From Amylostereum areolatum (lineage: Eukaryota > Basidiomycota > Agaricomycetes > Russulales > Stereaceae): DNA of 64,000 nt. The DNA is taken from contig SAXG01000073.1 in the NCBI GenBank assembly GCA_012932865.1, positions 164,816 to 228,815 of the forward strand, in the 5' to 3' direction. The notes beneath the pieces are model-generated. The model did no database searches. It had not been told where the DNA came from and saw nothing but the letters and a program-made list of their open reading frames with translations. The position numbers and the translations under genes are program-made. Position 1 is the stretch's first letter; each line of letters opens with the position of its first letter. Of this stretch, positions 1 to 12,012 are shown piece after piece.

Positions 1-502
1 CGCCAGTCGAGATGGGGTGAGTCCTGCGCCGATTCTGCACGCAAGTCGACACTCACCATTCTTCCTCCCTCCCCCGCTGGAATCCGTTGTCGAGGGCGGG
101 GGAATAGACGAAAAGGAGTGGGAAAGGAGCTGGGAACGGGGGGATGGCGGGCCAGAGGGACGGGCAGGATGTCGGCTAGATAGTGAGAGTGACAACGTGA
201 AACAGAGCAGCGAGACGCACGGCCGGTGCAATAGAGGACAGGAGACGCGCCGTCGGTGCAATAGAGGACAGGAGACGCGCCGTCGGTGCAATAGAGGACA
301 GGAGAAGAACGAAGTCCTCGTTTTATCGACGAACATGTTTTGCCTGCGATTCGGCGGGCGCAGGTGATTGGGCGAGCGCGGCGGAAGCAACGACGGAAGG
401 GGGAGATCGTCTGCTTGCGAAGGAGGAAAAGCATGCACTGGTCATATGGACAATATCCGCGTGAGACCCCCCCAGACGACGTACGTGCCCAGATTCTCCT
501 GC
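1..502. other. Left-edge intergenic DNA with a short tandem repeat
   Basis: No coding region is supported here. It holds a GC-rich 30-bp tandem repeat at 224-305 and otherwise nothing recognisable. It lies 3' of the F-box gene on the minus strand. Confidence 0.5.
224..305. repeat. 30-bp tandem repeat, 2.7 copies
   Basis: Three copies start at 224, 254 and 284 with the core cggtgcaatagaggacagga; the last is cut short. Copies are directly abutting, with no spacers, so this is a minisatellite and not a CRISPR array. Confidence 0.85.
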
Positions 503-1963
503 TCAAGACCTCCCCCGAAACTCTCCGACCGTACACCACAAGACGGCGCCCTCGCCCTCGCCCTCGCCCGCCTCGCCCGCGATCCCCACCCGTTCTAGCG
601 TGGGAAACAACCCCTTCTTCTCCCTCATCGCCTCCCTCAACGCCCGCCCCACCTCCCCGACCACCTCGACCTCCCGCACACGCGAGAACACCCGCAACGC
701 CCGCCACATCGCGCCGTCCTGAAACCCGCGATGATCCACGGCGAGGCGGTGAGCGCGACGGAGGACACCAGGCAGGGCGTCGCACACGGGCGCGAGCAGG
801 CTGGGTGTCCTCGCGTCGTGTCCGGAAAAGTCGAGCGCGATTTCGACGCGGGGAGGGAGCGCGGGGGACGGGGGTGCGTCGGCCACAAAGCGCACGATCT
901 CGCACTCGGAGGAGAAGAGGCCGGGCTGGAGATCGCACGTGCGCTGGCACAGGCGGAGGCTGGGGTAGGACGCGTTCGCGTCGACGTCGGACAGGACGGC
1001 GGTGGTCAGGATCGTGTAGATCGTCGGCACGTCGACGGGCTCGACCCGCACGAAGCGGACGGCGAGGCTGCAGGTCCGGGGGTAGACGATGCGCTTGACC
1101 AGGCCGGACAGGAGCTTCGCGTGGTCCTCGAGCACGAGCGTGCGCAGCCGAGGGAGCTCCACGGGCGGGATCTGCAGCAGATCCCGGGCGGTGTCCGCGC
1201 CGTACGACACCGTCCTGGTCAGACGGAGGTCCTCGAGGTTCGGCAGCCCGCGCAGCGCGCAGAGCAAGGACGCGATGTTCCCGCCGGGCGTGATGCGGGC
1301 TTCCCAGAGGCCGAGCACCGTCAGCCGCGAGGACAGGAGCGTCGGCGAGCACGCGAGGTCGACGCTCTTGAGGTACAGCGCGCGCAACTTGGGGAGAGGG
1401 CCGCGGAACAGGGGGTCCGGGAGCGCGAGGGCGTTGCGGATCGTGGCCTGTGCTCCCGTCGCGATCTGGGCATGAGAGGCGAGGGGCTCGGCGCGGAGCT
1501 CGAGGATTTCGAGCACCGTGGGCGCGGGCGCGCGGGCGAGGTCGGCGATCAGATCTGTGGCGGGATCGAGCGCAATGGCGCGCATGCGGCCCATCGCGTG
1601 TGCGATCGCGTGGCGAGCGGTCGCGATGGTGGCGGGGAACACTGCGCGGCCGGGGCGGAGGCAGGCCATGGGGTGCGCCGTCGTGCACAGGTCGAGCGGG
1701 CGATTGGAGGAGCGGCGGAGGGCGGTCTTCGTCCAGTGCGGGCAGCCGACGGGGAGGGTCGTCCAGAGTTCGGAGCAAGTTTCGGCCGCAGCGCGCCAGC
1801 GGGAGCAGACTTGGAGGAGGGCGGCGCAGGTGGGTGCTTTGGACGTCGGCCGGTCTCTATTTGTGATTGGCGGGAGGGTTTCGTGGTGGATGAAGATCTG
1901 GATGAGGAGTTCGGGGGGAAGACGGTGGATGTAGCACAAAGCTCGAGGCCGTTCCGTCGTCAT
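503..1963 (-). CDS. F-box domain protein
   Basis: Probable SCF ubiquitin-ligase substrate adaptor in the nucleus or cytosol. This is a single exon of 486 aa. The frame is open further upstream, but I chose the ATG at 1963 because the F-box follows about 15 residues later (motif LPPELLIQIFIH, then CSRWRAAAETCSELWTTL), which is the usual spacing in Agaricomycete F-box proteins. The rest is leucine-rich and LRR-like (for example LPNLEDLRLTR, LPRLRTLVLEDH). A TATA-like tctataag lies about 135 bp upstream. It shares the plan of the F-box genes at 18.5 and 61 kb but is clearly diverged. The substrate is unknown. The family call is strong; the function is inferred from the family. Confidence 0.85.
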   Translation of the reverse strand: MTTERPRALCYIHRLPPELLIQIFIHHETLPPITNRDRPTSKAPTCAALLQVCSRWRAAAETCSELWTTLPVGCPHWTKTALRRSSNRPLDLCTTAHPMACLRPGRAVFPATIATARHAIAHAMGRMRAIALDPATDLIADLARAPAPTVLEILELRAEPLASHAQIATGAQATIRNALALPDPLFRGPLPKLRALYLKSVDLACSPTLLSSRLTVLGLWEARITPGGNIASLLCALRGLPNLEDLRLTRTVSYGADTARDLLQIPPVELPRLRTLVLEDHAKLLSGLVKRIVYPRTCSLAVRFVRVEPVDVPTIYTILTTAVLSDVDANASYPSLRLCQRTCDLQPGLFSSECEIVRFVADAPPSPALPPRVEIALDFSGHDARTPSLLAPVCDALPGVLRRAHRLAVDHRGFQDGAMWRALRVFSRVREVEVVGEVGRALREAMREKKGLFPTLERVGIAGEAGEGEGEGAVLWCTVGEFRGRS

Positions 1964-3367
1964 GGCTGAAGGATGAACGGCTCTGGCACACTTGCGGAAC
2001 TGAAGATTGGTGTTAATGATAATTTGGGAAAATGTGAAGCGCACGTTACGCACATTGAATGGGGGAATCGTATCGCAGAGAGCGTTATGGACCTGGCTCT
2101 TATAGAGCGAGCGGCCTTGAGCGAGAGACCCGAGCGAGGGACTGAATCGCCGGAGGGCGTATCGACGCACCCACGCCCTCGACCGCGAATTGTATGCCAG
2201 AGCCCCAAAGGAGCCATCTCCAGCGGAGCGGGAGAAGTGCGGGGACCGTTCGCGCGCGTACACAGTCCTTTCATTGGCCCGCCACGGCCAGCCTCCGGCA
2301 TCTGTGATCTAACAGCTGTGCGATTGAGGTCAGTTCCATGACGCCGGGACCCAAGGAGCTCGACACATACCACACATTGCTCGATTGAGCTTCTTGCGCC
2401 ACTCAAGTCCCAGGGACTACCGTGAAAACCTCATCCACTCCATCTCCATGGCAAGGCCGTGTGATGCTGAGCGACCGCGATGAGGAAACCTCGTGGGTGG
2501 GTCTTCCTCGTGGCGCCTAGTCCAGGTGGTGGGCGGTGTCCTCTCACGGCTCTTCGAGTGAAAACGGGATACGGTGTGTAGCCAATTGGAAGGTGGGAGA
2601 AGACATTCGAAGGATATATGCGTTGAATCAATTTGCGCGCGAGGTCGATGAAGAGAAAGTCAAAGTCGAACGGGGGGAAACGACGACCACGAGCATTCAA
2701 TATTCAATACTTATTCATTTTTCTCGTATCGAACCGGTTCGCGCTCGCGGTTCGCTTCGGTTCGCTTTTGGGTGCATCATCCCACGTCGGATCGTCTCCA
2801 CATCTGCAACTTGCAAGTTCAGACATTCATCAGCAGTCTGCAGCCCCATCGAACGACATCGAATCCGATGGCCTCGACAATGACAGTTAATATACGGAAG
2901 AGCTCTCGACGTTGATTGCGCAGATGCTGAATGCGAAGGTCGAGGGAAGCTGAGCCTTAGCTTTAGATGGTATCCGGGCAGTTAATATCAAAAGACCTTG
3001 TGGTGCGTGCATCATGCTCGTCCAGCAGTGAGCCAGTAACTTCTGACGCAGTATATCTTGTCTCAGTATATGACATCGTCAACATTTCAACTACGACATG
3101 GCACGGAGTCCAAAAGAAGAAATACACCGGAAGATCCCTTGCTGGACGCTCAGTTCAACATTCACGACGGACGACACCACCTGTCTCGGCTTTCCCGAAA
3201 GTTCTTTGAGCTCCAAGACACACCGTCGTCGGGTTTCCACTCTGAATGGCAGAATGTCAGTATGCGCGAGGGGGACGAACCGCACCAAAACAATCGACCT
3301 TGGGTTTCCATCCAAGTGGAGGCCCCGCGGGCCCTTGCTTGCGACGTTCGTCGCGATTGTACCAGTT
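1964..3367. other. Intergenic, no gene seen
   Basis: This holds the upstream region of the F-box gene (TATA-like element at 2098-2107) and the 3' flank of the DUF6535 gene. Open frames here are short, show no family features and lack a plausible exon structure. Confidence 0.5.
2098..2107 (-). promoter_or_regulatory. TATA-like box of the F-box gene
   Basis: On the minus strand this reads tctataagag, about 135 bp upstream of the chosen ATG at 1963. Confidence 0.3.
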
Positions 3368-5888
3368 TCAGGCTCGCGCCGAGGAGACTCGGACCCTTGG
3401 TATTCCGAGCGGATCCTCTGTATCGCTGAAGTACCGGTACTTGGTGCCGTCGTCAGCGTGTGGATCAGGATCATGTCCATAAGACTGGGCCTGAACGTGT
3501 CCATAAGTCGTTGCTGGTGGGTACACCTCCGCCTTGAAATTGTTGATCGAAGCAGAGACAGACGCGTTCGACGTCCTGGTCCCGTCGCGCTCGCGCTCTG
3601 TCCTGTGCGCGTCGGCGGCGGCATCATGTCCGTTTGATGCGCTAGCAGCCTCGTTCTCGCCGTGCCCCGCGATATCCGTCCGCGCGACGCGTCCCACCTC
3701 CGAAGGCATGCAATCCGAAAGCGGGTTTCTGGCCGACGAGGGCGAGGCAACGGCACTAGTCGTCGCCAGCGGCAGAACGAGCTCGGCGACCTGCCGCATC
3801 TCCACAAAAAGCTCGACCGTGAGCCCACCGTTTGGAGACTGCGAAGCATCCGCCCAAAGCGCCGCAAACTGATCCACGGCATCCTGCCTCATTATCCCGC
3901 GTTCGCCGTGGTACGCGTCGCGGAAGGCGTCGACCAGCGCGTGCATGGTTTGGAGGCCGAGATCGAGGTCCTTCTGGGAGACGTAGCTGGATTGGCCGTG
4001 GATGTGCCGCATCGCGCGGACGTAGGCGTTGAGGACGTTGAGGTATCCCACCCGGTGACCCGTCGCTGCGTCGGTACACCGTAGACTGCCATCGGGCGTC
4101 GTTTTCGGGTGGGTCCACTGAGGGTGCGCGTTTGTCAGGTTGGAGGTACGATCGCTGGCGCGGCCGAAGTTGTCTACGATGATACTGTCGAGGAGTTGTG
4201 AGAGGTAGGGGGTGGAGCTGGCCGCGTCGAGGGCGAAGACGCTGTCGAGCACGGACTTCCTCAGCCGTGCGAGCGCGCTCGCGGCGCAGATGGCGACGGA
4301 GGGATCTGCGCCGGGAGCCCCGACAATCCACGAGGCGATCGAGGCGATCTCTACGAGGGTGTGCGTCGTGCGCACGTCGTTGTCCGTAGCGGCGAGGGTG
4401 CAGAGGCGCGCGGGGGACATGTTCGGGACGTGGAGGAGGATGATCCTCAACGTGCCTAGCACGGCCTGGATCCGCCGGATCTGCTTCGTCACCGGGATCG
4501 AGGAGGAGGAGAGGGTGTGGCCGGGTCCTGGGAAGTAAGTGAGGAGAAGCTCGTACGCGCAGGGGACGAGGGCGTGGTGCTGGATCAGGTTGAACACCAA
4601 ATCGGGTCTGTGGTGCCCGACGAAGACGCTGTCGAGGAAGCCGGGCAGGCCGACGAGGAACTCCTCGATCTCCCATTCCTCGTCGAGGACCTTGAGGGAG
4701 TTGTAGAGCGCGTGGTGCATGTACTCCTGCGAGGGCGTCGCGGCGATCTCCTCCAGGACGTGTTTCCGCGTGCGGTAGAGGCGGGAGATGAGCTGCGCGG
4801 GGTTGTGCACCGTCTCTTCGTGATCCGGGAAGTCGTCCGAGGGTTCTCTTGAGGACGTGTATGCGGCGATCGAGGACGCACCGAGCCTTTCCACGGACTG
4901 CGTGAGGACCGAAACCGCCCAGCGCGCGGTGGAGAAGCACGCGATGAAGATGCGGACGAGGTGGGTGAGCGGCGTGTCGTACGGCGAGGACGGAAAGAAG
5001 AAAGGAACGACGGTCAGGCCGAAATACGCGAGCCCGCCGACGGCGAGGAAGGGGATGACGGCGTAGGCGACGCTGGCGTTGACGATGAAGAGGAAATCCC
5101 AGAGTCCGCCGAGGAAGAGGAAGACGGAGAGGTGGAGGAGGGCGATGATGATCTCGACGACGTGTTGGATGTGGAAGCGCTTCATGCCCTCGGCGACGAC
5201 GGCATGGACGGGGCCGCGTTTGTGGGGCGGACCTCGCCTGCGGGCGGCGCGGAGGTAGCGACGGCACCATTGCTGCACGAGCGTCGACGCGAGGGCGACG
5301 TATACACTGAGGAACAGGCTGATGAACCAGAGCGAGCTGATGCGGACAGAGGAGGTGGGCGCGTGGAACGATCTCGGTGAGGATGGAGGGCCCGCTTGAG
5401 TTCCGTTGGACACCGCCGTGATCTGGGACGAGATTCCGGAAAGCAGGGTGACGGCGCTGTCCCCCGAGCTCGGGTTGAGCGTCTTGTAGAATTCGATGAT
5501 GAAGGCAGCGACGGTCGCGGCGAAGAGACCTGTCTACGAGGCGAAGCGTCAGTCCCACTGTGCGTAGAGCTGCCCCGGTGAGACACGCACGAAGATGAGG
5601 ATGCCGTCCGTGTCGCCCTTCATGTTCTCCGTCATCTCCTGGTCCTTTTTGTCCGCATCTGTGAGGTACAGCGCCCAAAATCGGTCGGCGGGGTCGTTAT
5701 AGGTTTTGTCTGTGGCGCACGCAACCGAGTGAGTGGATAGAAAGAAATGCTTGCTGGGGCGGCATACCTAAACCTTGGGCGCCATCGGCCAGTGGACGAC
5801 TCTGGTCAAAGTCCTGGGGACGGCCTACGACGATGAATCAGGGTTCCCTCCACTTTCAAGAGCATAGGGTAGACATACCCGGGTCCAT
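3368..5888 (-). CDS. DUF6535 domain membrane protein
   Basis: Agaricomycete-specific membrane protein of unknown function, about 783 aa. Model: exon 1 5879-5888 (only 10 nt, encoding MDP plus one base), exon 2 5768-5824, exon 3 5591-5709, exon 4 3368-5533. All introns are GT-AG, 54-59 nt, and the phases agree. Residues 40-75 carry the family signature: RFWALYL, then DGILIFTGLFAATVAAF, then YKTLNP. Further membrane segments lie near residues 128-150 and in a long hydrophobic run from about 188 to 243. The C-terminal 450 residues are helical and mostly soluble, with a hydrophilic serine-rich tail. The tiny first exon is the weakest part; the rest is well supported by continuity of the domain. 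Confidence 0.85.
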
Positions 5889-8228
5889 GTTGCTGTGAGG
5901 GAGACAGCGCGCTCTGTTTGAGCCCGGAGGTGGTGCAAGTGAGAGTTGTCAATGGAGTCTGGACGCGGCGGCCGGGCGGCGGACTCGTCACTCCTCTCTT
6001 CCAACCTTCATGTCTAGCACGATTTCTCGTCTTGTCTACCTGGTACATGCAGTCGTGATGGATGTAGGACAGGGTGCATAGGTGTGTATCGCTTCTTTCA
6101 TCCCAATCCTCGGTCGCGCTCAATATGTATTCGGACAGCTTCTGCGTGTTGAAAGAGCACTGCTCCTTGCAGCCAAAGCCTCATGGGGTTTTGGATTTTC
6201 AGACCTTTGACAGGAATTGGGTGGAGAAGAAGGGTGGAACGAGGTTGAAGGTGAGGGCGAGGGGCCCCGTGATGATGAGAGCAGGAGGATTGCGAGATCG
6301 TCTGCGCGTCGGACATTTCGTTGAGTCCAGAAAAGGGATGCGACTCATTGCGAGCAGATGCGGGCCGACGACCGCGACGAACCTACCTGGGTAGAGGTTT
6401 TCAAGGAGGAGGTGGCATCCTGCAAGGGCGCGGTCGATCATGGACCAGCAGAACGCGGTTGCAGCCCATCCTCTAGGTGCGTTCTCTTTGTTGTCCCTCG
6501 TGGCAAGACGCGCTAATGCTCGGTTTCGTGACTGCGTAGCGTTGAGACCGTGCCCGCTGTGACGACATACCGAACGCTATCCCTCTAAACTCCAACACCT
6601 GAAAGCTGTCAGTATATATGCTCTCCAGGTATGCACCTTTGCCTTCGCTCTACCCCGCTCGATGCCACTCCACCTTCCCGTCTCATTTCCTCTCCTTCTC
6701 ATCGGCTTGGATAACCACACAAGCGCGTTCGCCAAAGCGCGAACCATCCTCCAGTGGCTGGCGTCAAGCCCGCACCACGCTTCCTCTCTGAACGCAATCC
6801 ATAGTGAAAGCCACTTTCGCCGATCGAATGGAGAGTAGATGGTGGCAGACACACGGTAGCCGTTTTTCGAAACGGCTGCTCGACACCCAACGCGTATGAG
6901 CAATTTCTCGCGAGCAGCGTGCTACGTAAGTCTCCCTCTGCTTACGCGGACGAATGCGGCCTGATTCGATGAAACGACACAGGCGACAGAGTTGGTTATC
7001 CTGCTGGCATGTGGAAAGCCGCATATAGTCACTTCTCCCCATGGTGCGTCGTCCATGCGACCTCGTTGGCGCTCCCTCGCTCACATCGCGTTGCTTCTCG
7101 TCAGTTTCGGTGGCCTGATACCCTGCATCTACCCGGTGTGCTCAAGTCAATGATATAAACCAACAATTGATCGTCAAATGTTGTCCTTCTGTCAAGACAG
7201 CGTTTCCAGATCCGACATATATCTCAACAACGTTATGTTCGTACCATGCGTTTAGAATATGGATGGGATTTCAGCGACCGGGAAGGCCGTGGTACTTCAC
7301 GCGCCGATGCTGTATCCAGGACCTATGGTATGTTGGGGATTTATCCTGTCGAGCGCGTCGTCGCTGACTGCTCTCCAGACGCGTGCATCCACAGACTAGG
7401 ATTACATGCAAGCCAACATCGGCTTCAACTTCTCCCTCATCGGCGACATGTTCCGCCGTGAAGATGCCGTACAACAACCCTCGCCTACTTATGACCGTGT
7501 CCGTTATAAAGTCGCGTCGCGCTGTAAACTTCTGTATCATTCCGTTTGTTCCGCTGCCCGGGCAGGAACGGACCTCTCTATCTTTATCTTGTCATAGGAT
7601 CCTTTTCCCGAGAGCCTGTCCTTCGCAGAGCACATGTGCGTCTTCACATTCACATATATCACTTCCTGTCGTCACCGGTCATTCTATCATGCCATAGTAT
7701 ACCCCGTGCCTTTCCTTCCCGCTTTCAATGCATACCTTCTTCATCACACACCCTTCCATCCTTCCATCCTTTCCTCTTAACACCCTATGACCTTCTTCTC
7801 ACCGCTGCTGAACTCAACCAAGAGATTCCGATGGGTTCTATCTTTAGGATTGATATGCTCTGATACAGTCCGGGGGCGGTTGACGAGTGTAGGTGCTCCA
7901 CGAGGGCCCGCAGGCGGGGAGTTATTATCAAGGTGCGTATTCGTGACTGCATGCGCATCGATATTGCCTGACGCTTAGTCCTAGGGAAGAAGAACAGAAA
8001 GTCCATGGACAAAAGAGGTTGACGGGCAACCGTCGAGGTGCCTGCGAACGCGGCCAGCTGCAGCATCCCGCTTTTCGCTCCCAACAACACCACCGTCCGA
8101 CATGTCCAGGTATAGCCTCCATTCTTAGCCCCCGTCACACCCACGCGTATCCTTCTCGTCCTACCCCCCTTCCCCTGACTCGATTTGTCGATTTTGCGCG
8201 CATTCATGCAGTGTTTTTGCTCCTTGGA

Positions 8229-8244
8229 CTAACCCTAACCCTAA
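8229..8244 (+). repeat. Short interstitial telomere-like tract
   Basis: The sequence ctaaccctaaccctaa is about 2.7 units of the fungal telomere repeat (CCCTAA/TTAGGG). It is internal and flanked by ordinary DNA on both sides. Confidence 0.6.
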
Positions 8245-9065
8245 TGCGTCAGGTCAGCGTGCGTCGTCTCCAACACGCACCATCCCCTCTGCACTGCGAT
8301 CATCGTGGGGTTCTTTGAGGACGACAACCTAGGGCGTCATACGGACGAGATTCTGCGCCTCTGGAATCCATCGTCACAAGCACATTGTCCACAGCGTGGT
8401 CGAAGGAACGATCCCGGACCTTGGGATCTTCAACTCGCTCGGCGCCGGGCCCACGCTTCTCATGAGATAGCGGGCGTCGTCTGTCGTGAATGTTGAACGT
8501 CGAATGCTGAGCGCCGAATCAAAATATGCTCCCATGGATCTCTCCATATGACTGTTGAAATGTTGAGGCATTCATGTAGACAAGACAATACTTACGTTTA
8601 GAAGTCACTGAATGGGCATGGGGCATGTCCCACAAGGTGACATTGAGGCAGACCGCTCTGTGGATGAACGGCCCACACACCGTTCAATCTCTAAAGTCCT
8701 GGGGATCGTGAACGCACGCTGCCATGCTGCAGCCGACGGATTCTGGTCGACTTGTGACCTCTTACGACGGACCGGCGAAACGGACATGCGAGCCGGACAC
8801 CACGTGACGTCAACGCCTCTGTTGAACGATGACTCAGGCCCAGGACGCTAGCATCCCAACAGACCAGATTTCCTCTTTGTCTCCGATTTCGTTTCCTTTG
8901 GTTCGTAAGTACACAATACGTCTTTCTCTCCTCTCTTAACTTCACAGGTCGCGAGAACAAACATAACGCGGGCGGTGCAGACGCTTTGAGCGCTCGCATC
9001 CACTGCCAGTGCCAGACGATGAGACATAACAATCATTCCCGAGCTTCAAAGCAAGAGGTTTGGAC

Positions 9066-9078
9066 GATATATATATAC
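9066..9078 (+). promoter_or_regulatory. TATA-like tract upstream of the 9.2-kb gene
   Basis: gatatatatatac lies about 150 bp upstream of the ATG at 9224. Confidence 0.3.
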
Positions 9079-9223
9079 AGCATGATATAATTTCATGTTC
9101 AGGTGCGCTCCATTGTCCCCATACAAAAGCATCTCACCGCCTTACTCTCCGCTTTTCTTCCCTCAGCCCCACCCCCCGTAACGCCCTCGCATCGTTCGCG
9201 CAATACCACCAAAAGTCACAGAT

Positions 9224-11321
9224 ATGTCGGACGTCCCTATCTCTCCCTTTTCTCGCCCTCGATCTCTCTCGACAACGGCTCCAGCGAACAGCACCGTCGA
9301 AATGAATCCTTCGCGCACAGTCGAAGAGGACGGCGAACGGTTCAAGTTTTCCTTCCCAACCGCGTTCAAAGTTCAATCTACATGGACTCGGGCGAGATCT
9401 GAACCGCCGGATGCTTCGTCTTCGTCTTCGTCTTCGTCTTCGTCTTCGTCTTCGGCACGCCCCGTTCCTCTGTTTTCCACTCCACCTGCAGGCATGATGG
9501 CTCGGTCGATCGGGCTTGTGACGTCTTCAAATCGCGCACTGGACGGCGACTCTGGAGTGGCATGGCGTCGAGGAACACCTGCGGTGATGTCCCAAGCTAG
9601 ATTTTCACCCGTTGCCTCGTCCTCGGCAGGCTCTCCTCTCTCCCCGACGGCTGCCACCAACCAATCCCGCTCTCCAGATCTCAGGGAGCGGAAGGATGTC
9701 GGCGACGCAATCCATGGAACCTCTCCTTCAGGCAACTCGTCCAGTTCAGAAAGACGCACGGACTTCCGCGTATCCGTTTCGAACGACAGAGTGGACGACA
9801 TTCCGGACGAAATGGATATCCTTGCCTGGTTGCAGGCGCACGACAGACGCCCCGTGAAGGAAATCATCGCCCACTTTATGCCCTCTCTCACGACGCGCGA
9901 CAAGGCCATAGAGTTCAGGGAGCGCGTCAAGAAATTCGCCAACGACGCGAACGGGCTGGTCTCCCTTCACTCGGCATATCGTATCTCAAGGACGCGTCGG
10001 CTTCCGTTTGTTGAAGAGCAGACGACGACGCAAGGTAGAAAGGTAGAGTCTGTTTCGATATCAGAACTGACGCGATCTATGAAGCCGTGTCTTGCGATCT
10101 CCCCCAATGCATATGTCGCCCTTGGACGTATTCCATCTAGGTATTGGACCGTGAAGTATGTTCTTATCTATCTTGTACGGTTGGAGTCTCATGCCACTTC
10201 ACCTTTTGCAGTCATAAAGGCCGTGTGAAGGGGAATGTCCACCCACTTCGCAATGAGCGGACGCTGGATGACCTGCAGAACGAGGTGGAGGCGGAGGAAG
10301 TATGGGAAAGCCTGGCACACGACGAGATAGAACGTGAGCGGAATCGCCGCCTCGTAGATTCAGAATTCGCTAATTGCGGGCGTGGATCTTACTAGATGCT
10401 CGCGCGGAAGACCTTGCGCAGATGGAGCGAAAAAAAGAGAAGATCCGTGCGTGTTCTTAGTGCCTTCTCGACGGAAGCGCTAGTGCTCACGATCTCTCCA
10501 AAAAGAATATCTTCTTGTGGCGTACAAATCAGCGGTAGAGAAAGAGTTGAAGAAGGAACAAGGCCACTGGGCGACATCTGAAGGCAATGCACTCGTCAAG
10601 TCACCGAATGGACCGAAGGCGTCGATACGCACGACTATCCAGACTCAAAGCGTCAAGAAGGAAGTATCGTCGACCGGTCAACTTCGAAAGATGCACGGCC
10701 CTCTTTCGCAGGAACAACGGGCGAAGTATGTGCTCAAGCTTATCGATGCACGTTTCAAGCTCACCAAGCTAAAACCTGACTGTACGTTCCCGTCTTCCTC
10801 CGGAACAGAACCCCCGATTGACTCTTTCACCTTGTATTTCGTTCCAAGTTCTCGGAGAGTTGCAATGTAGGTGGCTTTGGGGGGCATCATGCGCATAGAG
10901 GAGTCGAAGCTCATTTCATCTGTACGTAGACACGGAGGCAGTGAGAGGTCTTGCTTCGAAACCGAGTGGCATGGGCTCCGCGCATGGTACGTTGCCAAGT
11001 GAAATTTCGTATCCCATCTGATATCGTTTGGCTGCCCGTGTCTAGCCTTTTTGGAACTCAAGATGTTGTTCGGAGATCGTGCGTCAAGTTCGTCTGTATA
11101 CCCCGATTCCAACTGACAGAGATTGATGACCGGCAGCCGTTAAGCACTTCTTAGACAACCGTAGAGGTCTCATCCTGGATAGACTTCCTCTCTATTCTCC
11201 ACCACATGGACCCCTTCCGCAGGGCCAGGATCGAGATGAAGAGGCGGATCTGTTTTGGGTCTGCTCTGAGGGAGAAGTAGGCGAAGATGTCGAAGACAGT
11301 GTCATGGACGTATTTCAGTAG
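9224..11321 (+). CDS. Unknown nuclear-type protein with a possible TFIIF-alpha-like winged helix
   Basis: I do not recognise the whole protein. The first exon (9224 to about 10156) encodes a disordered Ser/Pro-rich N-terminus with a Ser run made by a TCTTCG repeat, then near residues 195-250 a compact helical segment (DILAWLQAHDRRPVKEIIAH ... VKKFAN). Its pattern resembles the C-terminal winged helix of TFIIF alpha (RAP74/Tfg1); that is a pattern match, not an alignment. Downstream exons are read from splice signals. One starts after the acceptor at about 10210 and is acidic and helical (LDDLQNEVEAEEVW). Another lies around 10520-10780. The last ends at the TAG at 11321, with an acidic tail (EEADLFWVCSEGEVGEDVED). 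Splicing between 10330 and 10520 is unresolved. Confidence 0.5.
9415..9451 (+). repeat. TCTTCG hexanucleotide microsatellite in coding DNA
   Basis: About six perfect hexamers encode a run of serines in the gene starting at 9224. The length is likely polymorphic, and because the unit is six bases the frame is kept. Confidence 0.8.
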
Positions 11322-12012
11322 TGTAGATCCGATGTTTGGTGCCGTTCACGTCTAGCGCCCTGATAACGATTTTTATTATGTTGCTGCGACGGAAACGTTC
11401 GCCTCAGCCTGCGAATTACGAGGTGTTCTTAGTGAGTGAGATCTTGAGACTTGAAGCTTGAAGCTTGAAGCTTGAACTTGAAGACAGGTCCATAAGATGC
11501 GATGGGTCTCGCCAGGTGATAATATTTGAATCGGAGCCTGCCTGAGTTTGAGCCACAAACCCGGCGGATTCGGAAGTCTGGTGGGCTGGGGGCGCATTTT
11601 CGCGCACCCCACGACCCTCGATCCGCCACGCATTTTCTCCAACCAGCAGTTGCTCCCCGGTCCAAACCAATCAATGAATCTTGTAGGTCCCACGGCCCGG
11701 AGTCTCTAGTGTGTATTACACCCAAAACATGACCGGAGCTGACCTTGAAATCTCTAAGCATTAACATTAACATGCGCTCAGGTTGAACCACGTTGCGTAG
11801 GGAAGTAGTCTAAATAACATAGGGGGACTATGTACGACGTGTCAGGCACCAATTCAGACCTTTACGCCCACCCCCGGCCCGATCATCCGGCCGACTTGGT
11901 TCGCGATCCATGTCCCTCTTGCTCCTCCTCGCAACATTCCTACCTTTGGGCCCCGAGTCCCACCTTCCCTTCCCAGCTCTAAACTTACCCATCCTCAACT
12001 CTACTATCCCAC
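11322..12012. other. Intergenic with a 7-bp repeat
   Basis: No gene seen. A ttgaagc heptamer is repeated about four times at 11452-11479. Confidence 0.5.
11452..11479. repeat. 7-bp tandem repeat
   Basis: Directly repeated cttgaag heptamer, about four copies. A simple satellite with no other feature. Confidence 0.75.

Larger units (their letters stand above)
5889..9223. other. Long intergenic stretch, no gene supported
   Basis: I read both strands and found only short, unrelated open frames. It holds a short telomere-like tract at 8229-8244 and a TATA-like tract at 9066-9078 upstream of the next gene. Nothing here reads as a transposon end or an RNA gene. Confidence 0.45.

Noticed and set aside
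224..305. 30-bp repeats that might suggest a CRISPR array
   Set aside because: Units abut without spacers, number fewer than three, and the DNA is fungal; it is a minisatellite.
731..1969. 412-aa open frame on the plus strand
   Set aside because: It is the antisense of the F-box gene; the composition (Arg/Glu/Gly repeats) is a by-product of GC-rich coding DNA on the other strand.
3756..5678. 640-aa open frame on the minus strand
   Set aside because: Alternative frame of the DUF6535 gene, Arg/Pro-rich, with no membrane segments or family motif.
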